The position numbers and the translations under genes were made by a program. 33,025 nt of DNA, from NCBI GenBank assembly GCA_964594175.1, contig CAZQLM010000001.1, positions 1 through 33,025 of the forward strand. The letters run 5' to 3'. Source of the DNA: SZUA-1535 sp964594175 (GTDB lineage Archaea > Aenigmatarchaeota > Aenigmatarchaeia > Aenigmatarchaeales > SZUA-1535). This document shows positions 1 to 7,668 of this stretch, piece after piece. How positions within the stretch are numbered: the first letter of the stretch is position 1; every line of letters starts with the position of its first letter. Below the pieces are notes generated by a model that was given only the letters and a program-made list of their open reading frames with translations, searched no databases and was not told where the DNA came from.

Positions 1-2
1 CT

Positions 3-167
3 AAGGAGATTCTGAGAAATATTACAAAGGCAAAGGATATTGTTGCTGTGTTTTACAACATAACTTTTAGGCATCCTAAAATACTTAAGGATGGAAAGGA
101 ATGTAAGGAGTGTGAGATAATAGAGTATGATAGGGAGAAAGGGGTTTTGAAGGTGAGGATAGGGTGA
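3..167 (+). CDS. C-terminal end of an unrecognised protein (partial)
   Basis: Frame 3 is open from the window edge to a TGA at 165-167 and gives the last 54 residues of a protein whose start lies outside the window. The piece contains a CKEC cysteine pair, an N-glycosylation-type sequon (NIT) and alternating hydrophobic stretches, as in the last beta strands of a secreted or surface domain. I do not recognise the family. The gene runs in the same direction as the thermosome gene but is separated from it by 125 nt with its own promoter, so the two are probably not one operon. Confidence 0.55.
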   Translation, partial: KEILRNITKAKDIVAVFYNITFRHPKILKDGKECKECEIIEYDREKGVLKVRIG

Positions 168-176
168 TGAAAGTTT

Positions 177-191
177 TATTACGCTGTAATA
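177..191. repeat. Perfect inverted repeat upstream of the thermosome promoter
   Basis: TATTAC-GCT-GTAATA is a perfect 6-nt inverted repeat with a 3-nt spacer. It lies 10 nt after the upstream stop codon and 9 nt before the thermosome TATA box. It could be a regulator-binding site at the BRE/TATA region or the end hairpin of the upstream transcript. The sequence does not decide. Confidence 0.4.
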
Positions 192-200
192 GGCGAAAAG

Positions 201-210
201 TTTAAATATA
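201..210 (+). promoter_or_regulatory. TATA box of the thermosome gene
   Basis: TTTAAATATA is preceded by a purine-rich BRE-like CGAAAAG (194-200). A start site about 25 nt downstream would leave a leader of about 60 nt, which contains a strong Shine-Dalgarno GGAGGTG at 281-287, five nt before the ATG. This is one of the few genes here with both a real 5' leader and a strong ribosome binding site, as expected for an abundant protein. Confidence 0.65.
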
Positions 211-292
211 CCTACATATACATAATTCTTTGAAATAATGAAATTCTTGGAAACAATCCTGATAGGAGAAATACTCAAAAGGAGGTGGTTAA

Positions 293-1933
293 ATGACAAT
301 GGCAACTCCGCAGATGGGAGGGCAGCCGATTTTAATCCTGCCTGAAGGCACGCTTCGCCAGATTGGTAAGGATGCGCAGCACAACAACATAGCAGCAGCA
401 AAAGCAGTGGCAGATGCTGTGAGAACAACTCTCGGCCCGATGGGCATGGATAAAATGCTTGTAGATAGCATAGGAGATATTGTAATAACAAATGATGGAG
501 CAACGATTCTCGATGAAATGGAAATCGAACACCCTGCAGCAAAAATGCTCGTGGAAGTGGCAAAAACACAGGAAGAGGAAGTTGGAGATGGTACAACAAC
601 AGCAGTGGTGCTTGCGGGAGAGCTTTTGAAAAATGCCGAAAAGCTTTTAGATCAGAACATACATCCGACAATGATTACAAAAGGTTTCAAGCTTGCAAAG
701 GAAGAAGCTTTGAAGTTTCTCAAAGATATCGGCAAGAAAATTTCTTCTGAAGAGGAAGAAGTTCTGAAGAAAATAGCAATGACAGCTATAACAGGAAAAT
801 CTGCTGAAAAAGCGAGTGAGCATTTGGCAGAGATAGCGGTAAAGGCTGTAAAAGCTATAATGGAAGAGGTTGACGAGAAAATAAAGATAGATACGGATAA
901 CATTCAGCTTGTTAAAAAGCAGGGCGGAAGCATAGCTGATACGGAGTTAATAAAAGGTGTGATCATAGATAAGGAGGTTGTTCACAGCGGAATGCCAAAA
1001 ATGGTTAAAGAAGCTAAAATAGCGCTCATAGACAGTCCTTTAGAAATTAAGGAAACAGAAACAGATGCGGAGATAAGAATAACATCTCCTGAGCAATTGC
1101 AAGCCTTTGTAGAGCAGGAAGAGAAAATGCTCAGGGAAATGGTAGAAAAGATAGCAGAAACAGGAGCAAATGTCGTTTTCTGTCAGAAAGGAATAGATGA
1201 TATAGCACAGCATTATTTAGCAAAGCACGGCATACTTGCTGCGAGGAGGGTGAAGAAAAGCGATATGGAAAAATTAGCAAAAGCCACAGGAGCCAGAATA
1301 GTGAGCAATATAAAGGATTTAACAGAGAAAGATCTCGGATATGCGAAAATGGTTGAAGAAAAGAAGATCGCAGGAGAGGCAATGATTTTTGTAAAGGGGT
1401 GCAAAGATCCAAAGGCTGTGAGCGTTCTCATTCGCGGAGGAACGGAACATGTTGTGGAAGAAGTAGAAAGAGCCCTTGAAGATGCTATAGGCGGTGTAGC
1501 AAGCGCGATAGAAGATGGTTATGTTGTGGCAGGAGGGGGAGCACCGGAAGAAGCTGTCGCAAACCACCTGCGCGATTACGCGCAAAAGTTCAGCGGGAGA
1601 GAGCAGCTAGCAATTCTGGCTTTTGCAGATGCGATGGAAATAATCCCAAGAACGCTTGCGGAAAATGCCGGACTAGACCCAATAGATATAGTAGCGGAGC
1701 TCAGAACAGTACACGAAAAAGGAAAGTACACATATGGAGTTGATCTCTTCTCGGGAAAAGTTGTTGATATGTGGGAAAAGGGAGTAATAGAACCTTTGAA
1801 GATAAAAACACAAGCAATCAAAAGCGCGGCTGAAGCTGCTGAAATGATTCTGCGTATAGACGATGTTATCGCAGCAAGCAAGGCAGAAAGCAAGGGAAAG
1901 GAAGCTCCTGAAGCTGGAGATTTTGAAGAATAG
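293..1933 (+). CDS. thsA: Thermosome subunit (group II chaperonin)
   Basis: Subunit of the archaeal group II chaperonin, a cytosolic double-ring ATP-driven folding machine with a built-in lid, related to eukaryotic CCT/TRiC. The 546-residue length is normal. Visible signatures are TTLGPMGMDKMLV (45-57), NDGATIL (67-73), the ATP-binding VGDGTTT (97-103) and the late GGGAPE segment of the equatorial domain. The C-terminus is short and acidic and lacks the GGM-rich tail found in many thermosomes. ATG 293 is chosen because GGAGGTG stands five nt upstream; an in-frame ATG at 299 is too far from the better spacing. Single gene with its own TATA box. Oligo-T follows the stop, so termination before the pilus operon is likely. 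Confidence 0.97.
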   Translation: MTMATPQMGGQPILILPEGTLRQIGKDAQHNNIAAAKAVADAVRTTLGPMGMDKMLVDSIGDIVITNDGATILDEMEIEHPAAKMLVEVAKTQEEEVGDGTTTAVVLAGELLKNAEKLLDQNIHPTMITKGFKLAKEEALKFLKDIGKKISSEEEEVLKKIAMTAITGKSAEKASEHLAEIAVKAVKAIMEEVDEKIKIDTDNIQLVKKQGGSIADTELIKGVIIDKEVVHSGMPKMVKEAKIALIDSPLEIKETETDAEIRITSPEQLQAFVEQEEKMLREMVEKIAETGANVVFCQKGIDDIAQHYLAKHGILAARRVKKSDMEKLAKATGARIVSNIKDLTEKDLGYAKMVEEKKIAGEAMIFVKGCKDPKAVSVLIRGGTEHVVEEVERALEDAIGGVASAIEDGYVVAGGGAPEEAVANHLRDYAQKFSGREQLAILAFADAMEIIPRTLAENAGLDPIDIVAELRTVHEKGKYTYGVDLFSGKVVDMWEKGVIEPLKIKTQAIKSAAEAAEMILRIDDVIAASKAESKGKEAPEAGDFEE

Positions 1934-1955
1934 GGGTAATTTTGCGTTTTTATTA

Positions 1956-1967
1956 TTTTTATATTTT
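1956..1967 (+). promoter_or_regulatory. TATA-like element of the pilus operon / oligo-T after the thermosome gene
   Basis: TTTTTATATTTT is centred 26 nt before ATG 1988, the spacing expected for a leaderless transcript; no Shine-Dalgarno sequence precedes that ATG. The same T-rich stretch, beginning at about 1940, could also act as an archaeal oligo-T terminator for the thermosome mRNA. Confidence 0.45.
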
Positions 1968-1987
1968 CCGAGAAACAATAATGTTAT

Positions 1988-2407
1988 ATGAAATCGCAAG
2001 TACTAACGGTAGAGAATGTTCTTTTTTTCTCTTTAGGGATAATGATGGTTCTTATTGTTTATAATATGTTCGTTTCGATTTCCAATGAAATAGAAAAAGA
2101 AACAGTAGAAAAGGGTATGGAAAAACTTGCCACATATCTTTCTTATGAAATTAACAGAATTTATCAGATAGGAAACAAAACAAATTCTACTATCTCACTT
2201 ACGATTTCACTGCCAATTCAAATTTCAAAAAAATACTATTTTTTAAAAGAAGGTGATAATTGTCTATATCTTTTCGTACCGGAATACGGATTCAGAACCA
2301 ACTTAACTTTATATGGAATCAACGCAAAAATTAGAACAAAATACATACCATCTTCCAAGAGATTCATAACAATAAAATATTCGAAAGGAAGGGTGGAAAT
2401 TGGATGA
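1988..2407 (+). CDS. Pilin-like single-span membrane protein, first gene of the pilus-like operon
   Basis: A 139-residue protein with a short basic N-terminus, a hydrophobic segment at about residues 7-27 and an extracytoplasmic, beta-rich remainder with several N-glycosylation-type sequons (NKT, NST, NLT). The start KSQVLTVENVLFF resembles archaeal class III (prepilin) signals: a basic residue, a small residue, Gln, then a Glu before the hydrophobic helix. The Glu is at +6 rather than the usual +5 if cleavage follows the Ser. It overlaps the ATPase gene by 4 nt (ATGA), so co-translation with the secretion ATPase is likely. This supports a role as a pilin or pseudopilin. It matches no named family that I recognise. 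Confidence 0.7.
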   Translation: MKSQVLTVENVLFFSLGIMMVLIVYNMFVSISNEIEKETVEKGMEKLATYLSYEINRIYQIGNKTNSTISLTISLPIQISKKYYFLKEGDNCLYLFVPEYGFRTNLTLYGINAKIRTKYIPSSKRFITIKYSKGRVEIG

Positions 2408-4176
2408 ATGCGCTTAACATACTGTTGCTAAGAGCTATTTTGGGTGCGAGGAAAAGGGGATATGAATTTAAAAAGAAAAGAAAAAAAGAAACGGCTTTGG
2501 AAATTCCTTTTGAAAAACCTCTTCCTCCTTCTTTACCTTTTCCGCCATCGAAGGAAATTAAATTAAAAGTAGAGCCAGAGATTGTAGGAAGGGTTAAAAG
2601 AATAAAAGTTGAAGAGGGGCTGGATTTAAGCAAAATAAAAGAATACAGATTTTACTATCCAAGAGAAACAGTTGATTTGAGAAGAATAGATATTAGATAT
2701 CCCCTCATACCAAGAAAACCGAAAAGAGGAGAAAGGGTATTTGCGTATGCGTGGATAAGATGGTCTTCGAGGGATTCTGCTCTTGTTTATTACGTGATAG
2801 AACCTCAGCTTTCCAACGAAGAAAAACACTTACTTGAGAGAGTGAAAAAAATTATAACAGAAAAACTTGATGTAGAATTTACTGCTCTGAAAAAGGAGGA
2901 AGCAAAGGAATACCTGAAAAAAAGATTCAGGGAAATAGTTTCTGATGTGGCTCCGTACCTTTCTGAAGAAAAAAAAGAGGAATTTCTTTACTATATCGAA
3001 AGAGATTTTCTAGGTTTAGAGCGTATAGAACCGCTGATGCAAGACCCTAACATAGAAGACATTTCCTGTGACGGTGTTGGAATACCAATTTTTGTCAACC
3101 ACCGCGACCCGGTAATAGGGACTGTAAGAACAAATATAGTTTTCGCATCTTCTCAGGAGCTCGACAGATTCGTGCACAAACTTGCACAGAGATGCGGAAA
3201 AATGATATCTGTTGCAAAACCATTACTCGATGCTACATTGCCAGATGGCTCAAGATTGCAAGCAACTCTCGGAACTGATATAGCGAGGAAGGGTAGCAAC
3301 TTTACGATAAGAAAATTTCCAGAAGAACCTTTAACACCGGCAATACTAATAAAATACGGAACGATAGATGCGAAGCTTATGGCTTATCTGTGGTTTCTTG
3401 TCGAGCATAGAAGGTCTCTGCTGATAGGTGGGGGTACAGCAACAGGAAAAACAACACTGCTAAATGCCCTTTCCCTTTTCATACCTCCAGATGCCAAAGT
3501 AGTGACTATAGAGGATACAGCAGAACTTCGCTTGCCACATCCTCACTGGGTTCCTCATGTTGCGAGAAAACCGATAGCGGAAATCGGAGGTAAAAAGCTA
3601 GGTGAGGTTGACATGTTTGATCTTGTTGTAGAATCTCTAAGACAAAGACCGGATTATATCATTGTAGGAGAGGTTAGAGGAAAGGAAGCTTATGTTCTCT
3701 TTCAGGAAATGGCCACGGGCCATGCTGGTCTGGCAACTATTCATGCTGATACAATAGAAAAGCTTCTTGATAGGCTTACAACACCCCCGATCTCTCTTCC
3801 AGAGGGTTTGATAGAAATTCTCGATGCTATAGTTTTTCTTTCAAGAATAAAGAGAGGAAGAAGCTATATAAGAAGGATTACGGGAATTCATGAAGTGGTG
3901 GGATATGATAAAGCGAAAGAAATGCCGATTATAAATACACTTTTCGAATGGGATGCAAATAGCGATACTTTTGTGCAAACAAGCAAGAGCATAGCTCTCA
4001 AGCGTATCTCAGAGCAATTTGGTCTTGACGAGAAAAAAATTTACTTCGACATTTCAAAGAAAATAAAGGTTCTCGAATGGGCTGTAGAAAAGGGCTATAC
4101 AGGCTACAAAATGTTTTCATATATAATAAATCTCTACTACACGCAAAAAGAAAGACTTTTCGACATTATAGGGTGA
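2404..4176 (+). CDS. Type IV pilus / type II secretion family ATPase (FlaI/TadA-like)
   Basis: Cytoplasmic hexameric ATPase that powers assembly of archaeal type IV pilus-like filaments. The first 170 residues are a basic, proline-rich extension and an N-terminal domain. The motor domain has Walker A GGGTATGKT (342-350), an acidic Asp-box region VTIEDTAEL (367-375), Walker B PDYIIVGEVRG (416-426) and the His box GHAGLATIHA (439-448), all intact. The 590-residue length fits the archaeal group. It overlaps the preceding gene by 4 nt and is followed after 5 nt by the first TadC-like gene. Archaellum, adhesion pilus and Tad-like ATPases share these motifs. Without archaellum accessory genes here, a general pilus or secretion role is safer than archaellum. 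Confidence 0.93.
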   Translation: MNALNILLLRAILGARKRGYEFKKKRKKETALEIPFEKPLPPSLPFPPSKEIKLKVEPEIVGRVKRIKVEEGLDLSKIKEYRFYYPRETVDLRRIDIRYPLIPRKPKRGERVFAYAWIRWSSRDSALVYYVIEPQLSNEEKHLLERVKKIITEKLDVEFTALKKEEAKEYLKKRFREIVSDVAPYLSEEKKEEFLYYIERDFLGLERIEPLMQDPNIEDISCDGVGIPIFVNHRDPVIGTVRTNIVFASSQELDRFVHKLAQRCGKMISVAKPLLDATLPDGSRLQATLGTDIARKGSNFTIRKFPEEPLTPAILIKYGTIDAKLMAYLWFLVEHRRSLLIGGGTATGKTTLLNALSLFIPPDAKVVTIEDTAELRLPHPHWVPHVARKPIAEIGGKKLGEVDMFDLVVESLRQRPDYIIVGEVRGKEAYVLFQEMATGHAGLATIHADTIEKLLDRLTTPPISLPEGLIEILDAIVFLSRIKRGRSYIRRITGIHEVVGYDKAKEMPIINTLFEWDANSDTFVQTSKSIALKRISEQFGLDEKKIYFDISKKIKVLEWAVEKGYTGYKMFSYIINLYYTQKERLFDIIG

Positions 4177-4181
4177 TATAT

Positions 4182-5048
4182 TTGTGGGAAGTGTTTAAAA
4201 AAGCGGCTTTCAAAGTTTTCGGAAAATCTCTGGATCCTGTTATTGATTATTTTGAAAATCTAAGACCTGATATAGAAAAATCTGGAATACCGCTTTCTTT
4301 AGAGGAATACGTCTACGTGATGTTTTTCTGTACGCTTCTTGTTTTTCTGATTGAATTTCCCTTATTTTCATTTATTGGTGGTATTTTCTTTCCTCCACTC
4401 TTCGCTTTTTTTCTTTCACTCACAACAGCTCTTGTGCTTTCCATGATAGTGTTTTTCTTCTTTTATGTGTATCCTGCATTCCTAACAAAAAGAAGGGTAA
4501 AAAAGATAGAAGCCTCTCTCCCATTCATTTCTCTTTACCTCTCTTCTCTAACAGCAAGTGGCATACCGCCTGTCGCTATGTTTAAGCTTCTCTCAGGTTT
4601 CAAAGAATATGAAGAAATATCCAAAGAAGCAAAAAAAATATGGCGAGACATGGATTATTTCGGAATGAGTTTTGATCAAGCGATAAGAAGGGCTGCAATG
4701 AGAACTCCGTCTAAAGAGTTTAAAGAAATGCTTCTTGGTTTGCTTGCTGTAGCAACGTCTGGTACAGATATATCAAAGTACTTCAAGGAAAAATCACGCG
4801 AGTTTATGAATGAGCACAGAAGAAGATTGGAAGCATATTCTCGAATACTGACAATTTTGGTAGAAATATACTTGACTTTAATTACAGTCGGATCGATATT
4901 TTTTATAGTCCTTACCGTCGTAATGTCAACCTTCGGAACATCGTCTCTGTTCTTAATATTTTTGCAGTTCTTGGTTGTTTTCATATTTTTACCATTAATT
5001 TCTATAGGTTTCATGATTTTATTCAAACTCCTTGAACCGGGGATGTGA
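4182..5048 (+). CDS. TadC/FlaJ-like pilus platform membrane protein 1
   Basis: Integral membrane platform protein of the T2SSF/TadC family, the inner-membrane partner of the ATPase. Hydrophobic helices lie at about residues 45-95, followed by a cytoplasmic domain containing the family's LPFISLYLSSLTASGIPP segment, and two further membrane spans at the C-terminus. The frame stays open further upstream, but that part lies inside the ATPase gene. I chose TTG 4182 because GGGTGAT (4171-4177) stands four nt before it; GTG 4191 is the alternative. The protein is then 288 residues. It is followed directly by a second TadC-like gene with no gap. Confidence 0.85.
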   Translation: MWEVFKKAAFKVFGKSLDPVIDYFENLRPDIEKSGIPLSLEEYVYVMFFCTLLVFLIEFPLFSFIGGIFFPPLFAFFLSLTTALVLSMIVFFFFYVYPAFLTKRRVKKIEASLPFISLYLSSLTASGIPPVAMFKLLSGFKEYEEISKEAKKIWRDMDYFGMSFDQAIRRAAMRTPSKEFKEMLLGLLAVATSGTDISKYFKEKSREFMNEHRRRLEAYSRILTILVEIYLTLITVGSIFFIVLTVVMSTFGTSSLFLIFLQFLVVFIFLPLISIGFMILFKLLEPGM

Positions 5049-5981
5049 ATGAAAGGGAAAAAACTTGAGGTATCCGTTGAAAATATCCTTGCATTGGTAG
5101 GTGTATCGATACTGATTGTTGGTGGAATTCTTTCCTATAAAGATATAGGAATCTTCGGGAATTTCATTTTATTATCTCTCCTATTCATCGTTTTTCCGAG
5201 AGTAATTATAGCATTTTTCAAATATCAGAGAATAAAAGTATTCGAAGAAATTTTTCCAGTATTTCTTCAGGATCTTGCGGAATGGCAAAAGTCAGGACTC
5301 ACCTTTCAAGAAGCTTTAAGAAACGCCTCCCACACAAATTACGGAAAACTAACAGGTGAGATAAAAAAGATTGTGGCACAAATTTCTTGGGGTGTTTCCG
5401 TTCAAGATGCGTTGAGAAGCTTCGCAGAAAGAGTTAACTCTAATATGATAAGAAAGGCAGTAGAAATAATAATAGAATCCTACGAGTCTGGAGGAAATCT
5501 ACAGGAAACACTCGAAGCGCTTGCAAAAGATATTTATTCATTGAAGGAAATTGATAGACAGAGACAGAGCGTAATGTCTCAGCATATAGTTACGATGTAT
5601 ATAATTTATTTTGTGTTCCTCGGAATTTCAACAGGGCTTCTGAAAACTATAGTACCCTTAACATCTTCGATGGGTCCGATGGAAGGTGGAACTCTTTTTT
5701 TCCAAGATCCGTGTGCACAATGCAAAGAAACCCATGCAATGGAGTGTATCTCATGCACAGTATTTCTTGGAGTTGCCAAAATGTTTTTTCTTGGTTCCGG
5801 TAGCATAGGTTATTACCGTGGCCTGTTTTTTTCGATGCTTGCGATAGAGGGTATTCTCGCTGGTCTTATATGCGGGCAAATAGGAGAGAAATCGATTAAA
5901 GGAGGTATCAAGCATAGTATAATTCTAACACTTTTAGGACTCGGAATATTCATGATAATAATAAGAGTTGGTGTTGTATGA
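5049..5981 (+). CDS. TadC-like pilus platform membrane protein 2 with a four-cysteine insert
   Basis: Second T2SSF-domain membrane protein; archaeal systems often have two in tandem. Spans at about 12-50 precede the cytoplasmic domain EEIFPVFLQDLAEWQKSG with its SGGNLQETLEALA segment, and several C-terminal spans follow. Between the span near 180-200 and the next one lies a loop with CAQC (222-225) and CISC (233-236), a spacing suited to a metal site or two disulfides and not a feature I associate with this family. The start codon abuts the stop of the previous gene, and the stop overlaps the next start by 4 nt. Length is 310 residues. Confidence 0.85.
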   Translation: MKGKKLEVSVENILALVGVSILIVGGILSYKDIGIFGNFILLSLLFIVFPRVIIAFFKYQRIKVFEEIFPVFLQDLAEWQKSGLTFQEALRNASHTNYGKLTGEIKKIVAQISWGVSVQDALRSFAERVNSNMIRKAVEIIIESYESGGNLQETLEALAKDIYSLKEIDRQRQSVMSQHIVTMYIIYFVFLGISTGLLKTIVPLTSSMGPMEGGTLFFQDPCAQCKETHAMECISCTVFLGVAKMFFLGSGSIGYYRGLFFSMLAIEGILAGLICGQIGEKSIKGGIKHSIILTLLGLGIFMIIIRVGVV

Positions 5982-6442
5982 AGGCGCAAACGAAAGTAAG
6001 CTTTTTGATAACTTCATTTATTTTTATGGTTTTCATAGCATTTTTTTCCCTTTACTTCTCAGATGCGCTTACATCTATTGTTTACGAGGCCAAATTACAG
6101 AACGCTGAACTAAAAGCAGAACTTATAGCAGATATTCTTGTAAGAGAAAAAGGACTGCCTCAGAATTGGGAGAGCAATCCTTTCTCCGCTCCGTTGCGAT
6201 TGGGTCTTTCGAATGGCACTTCTCACATTCTTGATTCTGGAAAACTTTCTGTGCTCAATTCCCACTGCGAGCTTTTCGAGAAATCATTCGGAATCCTTAA
6301 TTATAGAGTACTCGTTATAGACGAGGATGGTGCGATTAGACTTGAATGCGGTGGCAAAGGTGGAGCAAAGGCTTATGTTGAAAAAACTGTCGTGTTAGAT
6401 GACGGGAAAAAAGCTATCCTTTCTCTCGAAATATGGTGGTGA
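5978..6442 (+). CDS. Pilin-like membrane-anchored protein
   Basis: A 154-residue protein that starts MKAQTKVSFLITSFIFMVFI: a basic residue, a small residue and Gln just before a long hydrophobic helix, in the style of archaeal prepilin signals but without the usual Glu near +5. The rest is extracytoplasmic and has two cysteines that could form a disulfide. It overlaps the TadC-like gene by ATGA and nearly overlaps the next gene. Position and topology suggest a minor pilin or assembly factor. No named family is recognised. Confidence 0.65.
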   Translation: MKAQTKVSFLITSFIFMVFIAFFSLYFSDALTSIVYEAKLQNAELKAELIADILVREKGLPQNWESNPFSAPLRLGLSNGTSHILDSGKLSVLNSHCELFEKSFGILNYRVLVIDEDGAIRLECGGKGGAKAYVEKTVVLDDGKKAILSLEIWW

Positions 6443-6444
6443 GT

Positions 6445-7668
6445 ATGCAAAAGAGAAAAGCATTCACACATTTCATCGAAGTTTCATTTGCAATATTGAT
6501 TTTTACGATCTCCATCCTCACATCCCTTTCAGCGATAGATATAAAAACATCATTTTCATCGCACAGGCTAGTAACCACAGGAATTTCTCTTGCGGAAGTT
6601 TTGAGAAATACATATAAGCTTGAAAAAATATTTTCATCGCCTGAAGAATTCCAAACGGAAATAGAATATTATGTTCCGAAAAACATGTATTACGGTATTG
6701 AAATTACTGGAGCGCCGAAGTTTGTAATAAAAGTAGGCTGTGCAAACTGCTCTGGAAGAGCGTATCTTTTTCTAAAATCATTGCTTACACCTGTATATTA
6801 CAACAACAGGTGGGTGAATTTCACTGTTGAGATATTCGATTTTACAAGTATTTCTGATGCTCGGGAATTTGATTCGATAATTTTTGTTAATTTTTCAAAT
6901 TTTGACAATAACCCTTTAATACAGGAGTACCTTTCAAAAGGAGGGAGGCTAATTGCAATAAACGACATAAACTCAACGATTTTCAGTAATATGGATGAAA
7001 CATTCGCTCTTTCTCTCTCGGCAGGGGCTTCTACTTATCTTAATTTTTCATCATATCCTCAAAATCCAAAAATAGCAAAGTACTTTATCGCTTCTGGATT
7101 TGACGTAGCTGCTACTAATGCAATTAACGGCAAGAAAAATGGAAAATGGAAAATATGGGGAAATGCAAAGGATGTGAACATAACTTCTTCCCTTCAAGTG
7201 GAGATAGAGGGAGTGGGGGCACTTAAAGAGGGTGATGTATTTTGTCTTAACGGTAATAGTGAAAATCCCTCATTACCAAACGAGAATTTTTGCTTCAAAA
7301 TAAGAAAAGTATTTCCAGAACTTTTGTTCATTCAACCCTTGAATTCTTCCTTTCCTTTTCTTGATTTTTCTGACTCTGTAAAGGTAAGGGGGAGTGAAAA
7401 GGAAGGAAATATACTTTCTTCACATTCACAGAGCTACTCGCTCGTAATAATTAATAAAACGAGTTCCAGAGCAGTTTGGATTTCCTACTTTCCGCAATCA
7501 AGCGAGTACAGAGCCCTTCTTAAAGGTGTTATAATGGCAATGAACACAGAATTTATTATGAAAACGTTTCTCGGTAGCGAGGGAATAGAAATACCAATAT
7601 TTTACGAAACTTGCTGCGATATTCCAGAAACAGTAAAAATTCTGCTTAAGCTTGGTTATAAGTATTAG
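6445..7668 (+). CDS. Large pilin-like protein with an extracellular GATase-like domain
   Basis: Begins MQKRKAFTHFIEVSFAILIF, close to the bacterial type IV pilin signature (G)FTLIEV, but with one extra residue so that Glu falls at +6. About 380 extracytoplasmic residues follow. One part, FDSIIFVNFSNF to IQEYLSKGGRLIAIND, resembles the Rossmann-like glutamine amidotransferase-fold domains found in some membrane-anchored archaeal proteins; no catalytic Cys-His pair is evident. Cysteines occur as CANC and as TCC near the end. ATG 6445 is preferred because GGTGGTGAG precedes it; ATG 6433 or GTG 6439 (4-nt overlap with the previous stop) are possible. Last gene of the operon; its stop overlaps the converging antiporter gene by 4 nt. 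The function as a tip or adhesive pilin is inference. Confidence 0.65.
   Translation: MQKRKAFTHFIEVSFAILIFTISILTSLSAIDIKTSFSSHRLVTTGISLAEVLRNTYKLEKIFSSPEEFQTEIEYYVPKNMYYGIEITGAPKFVIKVGCANCSGRAYLFLKSLLTPVYYNNRWVNFTVEIFDFTSISDAREFDSIIFVNFSNFDNNPLIQEYLSKGGRLIAINDINSTIFSNMDETFALSLSAGASTYLNFSSYPQNPKIAKYFIASGFDVAATNAINGKKNGKWKIWGNAKDVNITSSLQVEIEGVGALKEGDVFCLNGNSENPSLPNENFCFKIRKVFPELLFIQPLNSSFPFLDFSDSVKVRGSEKEGNILSSHSQSYSLVIINKTSSRAVWISYFPQSSEYRALLKGVIMAMNTEFIMKTFLGSEGIEIPIFYETCCDIPETVKILLKLGYKY

Noticed and set aside
293..1933. Several long open frames on the minus strand under the thermosome gene (up to about 108 codons)
   Set aside because: They mirror the codon pattern of a fully recognised gene, have no ribosome binding sites and encode Ser/Phe/Leu-rich nonsense.
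4077..4181. N-terminal extension of the first TadC-like gene
   Set aside because: It lies within the ATPase gene, encodes no membrane or family-like sequence, and a Shine-Dalgarno-supported TTG start exists at 4182.
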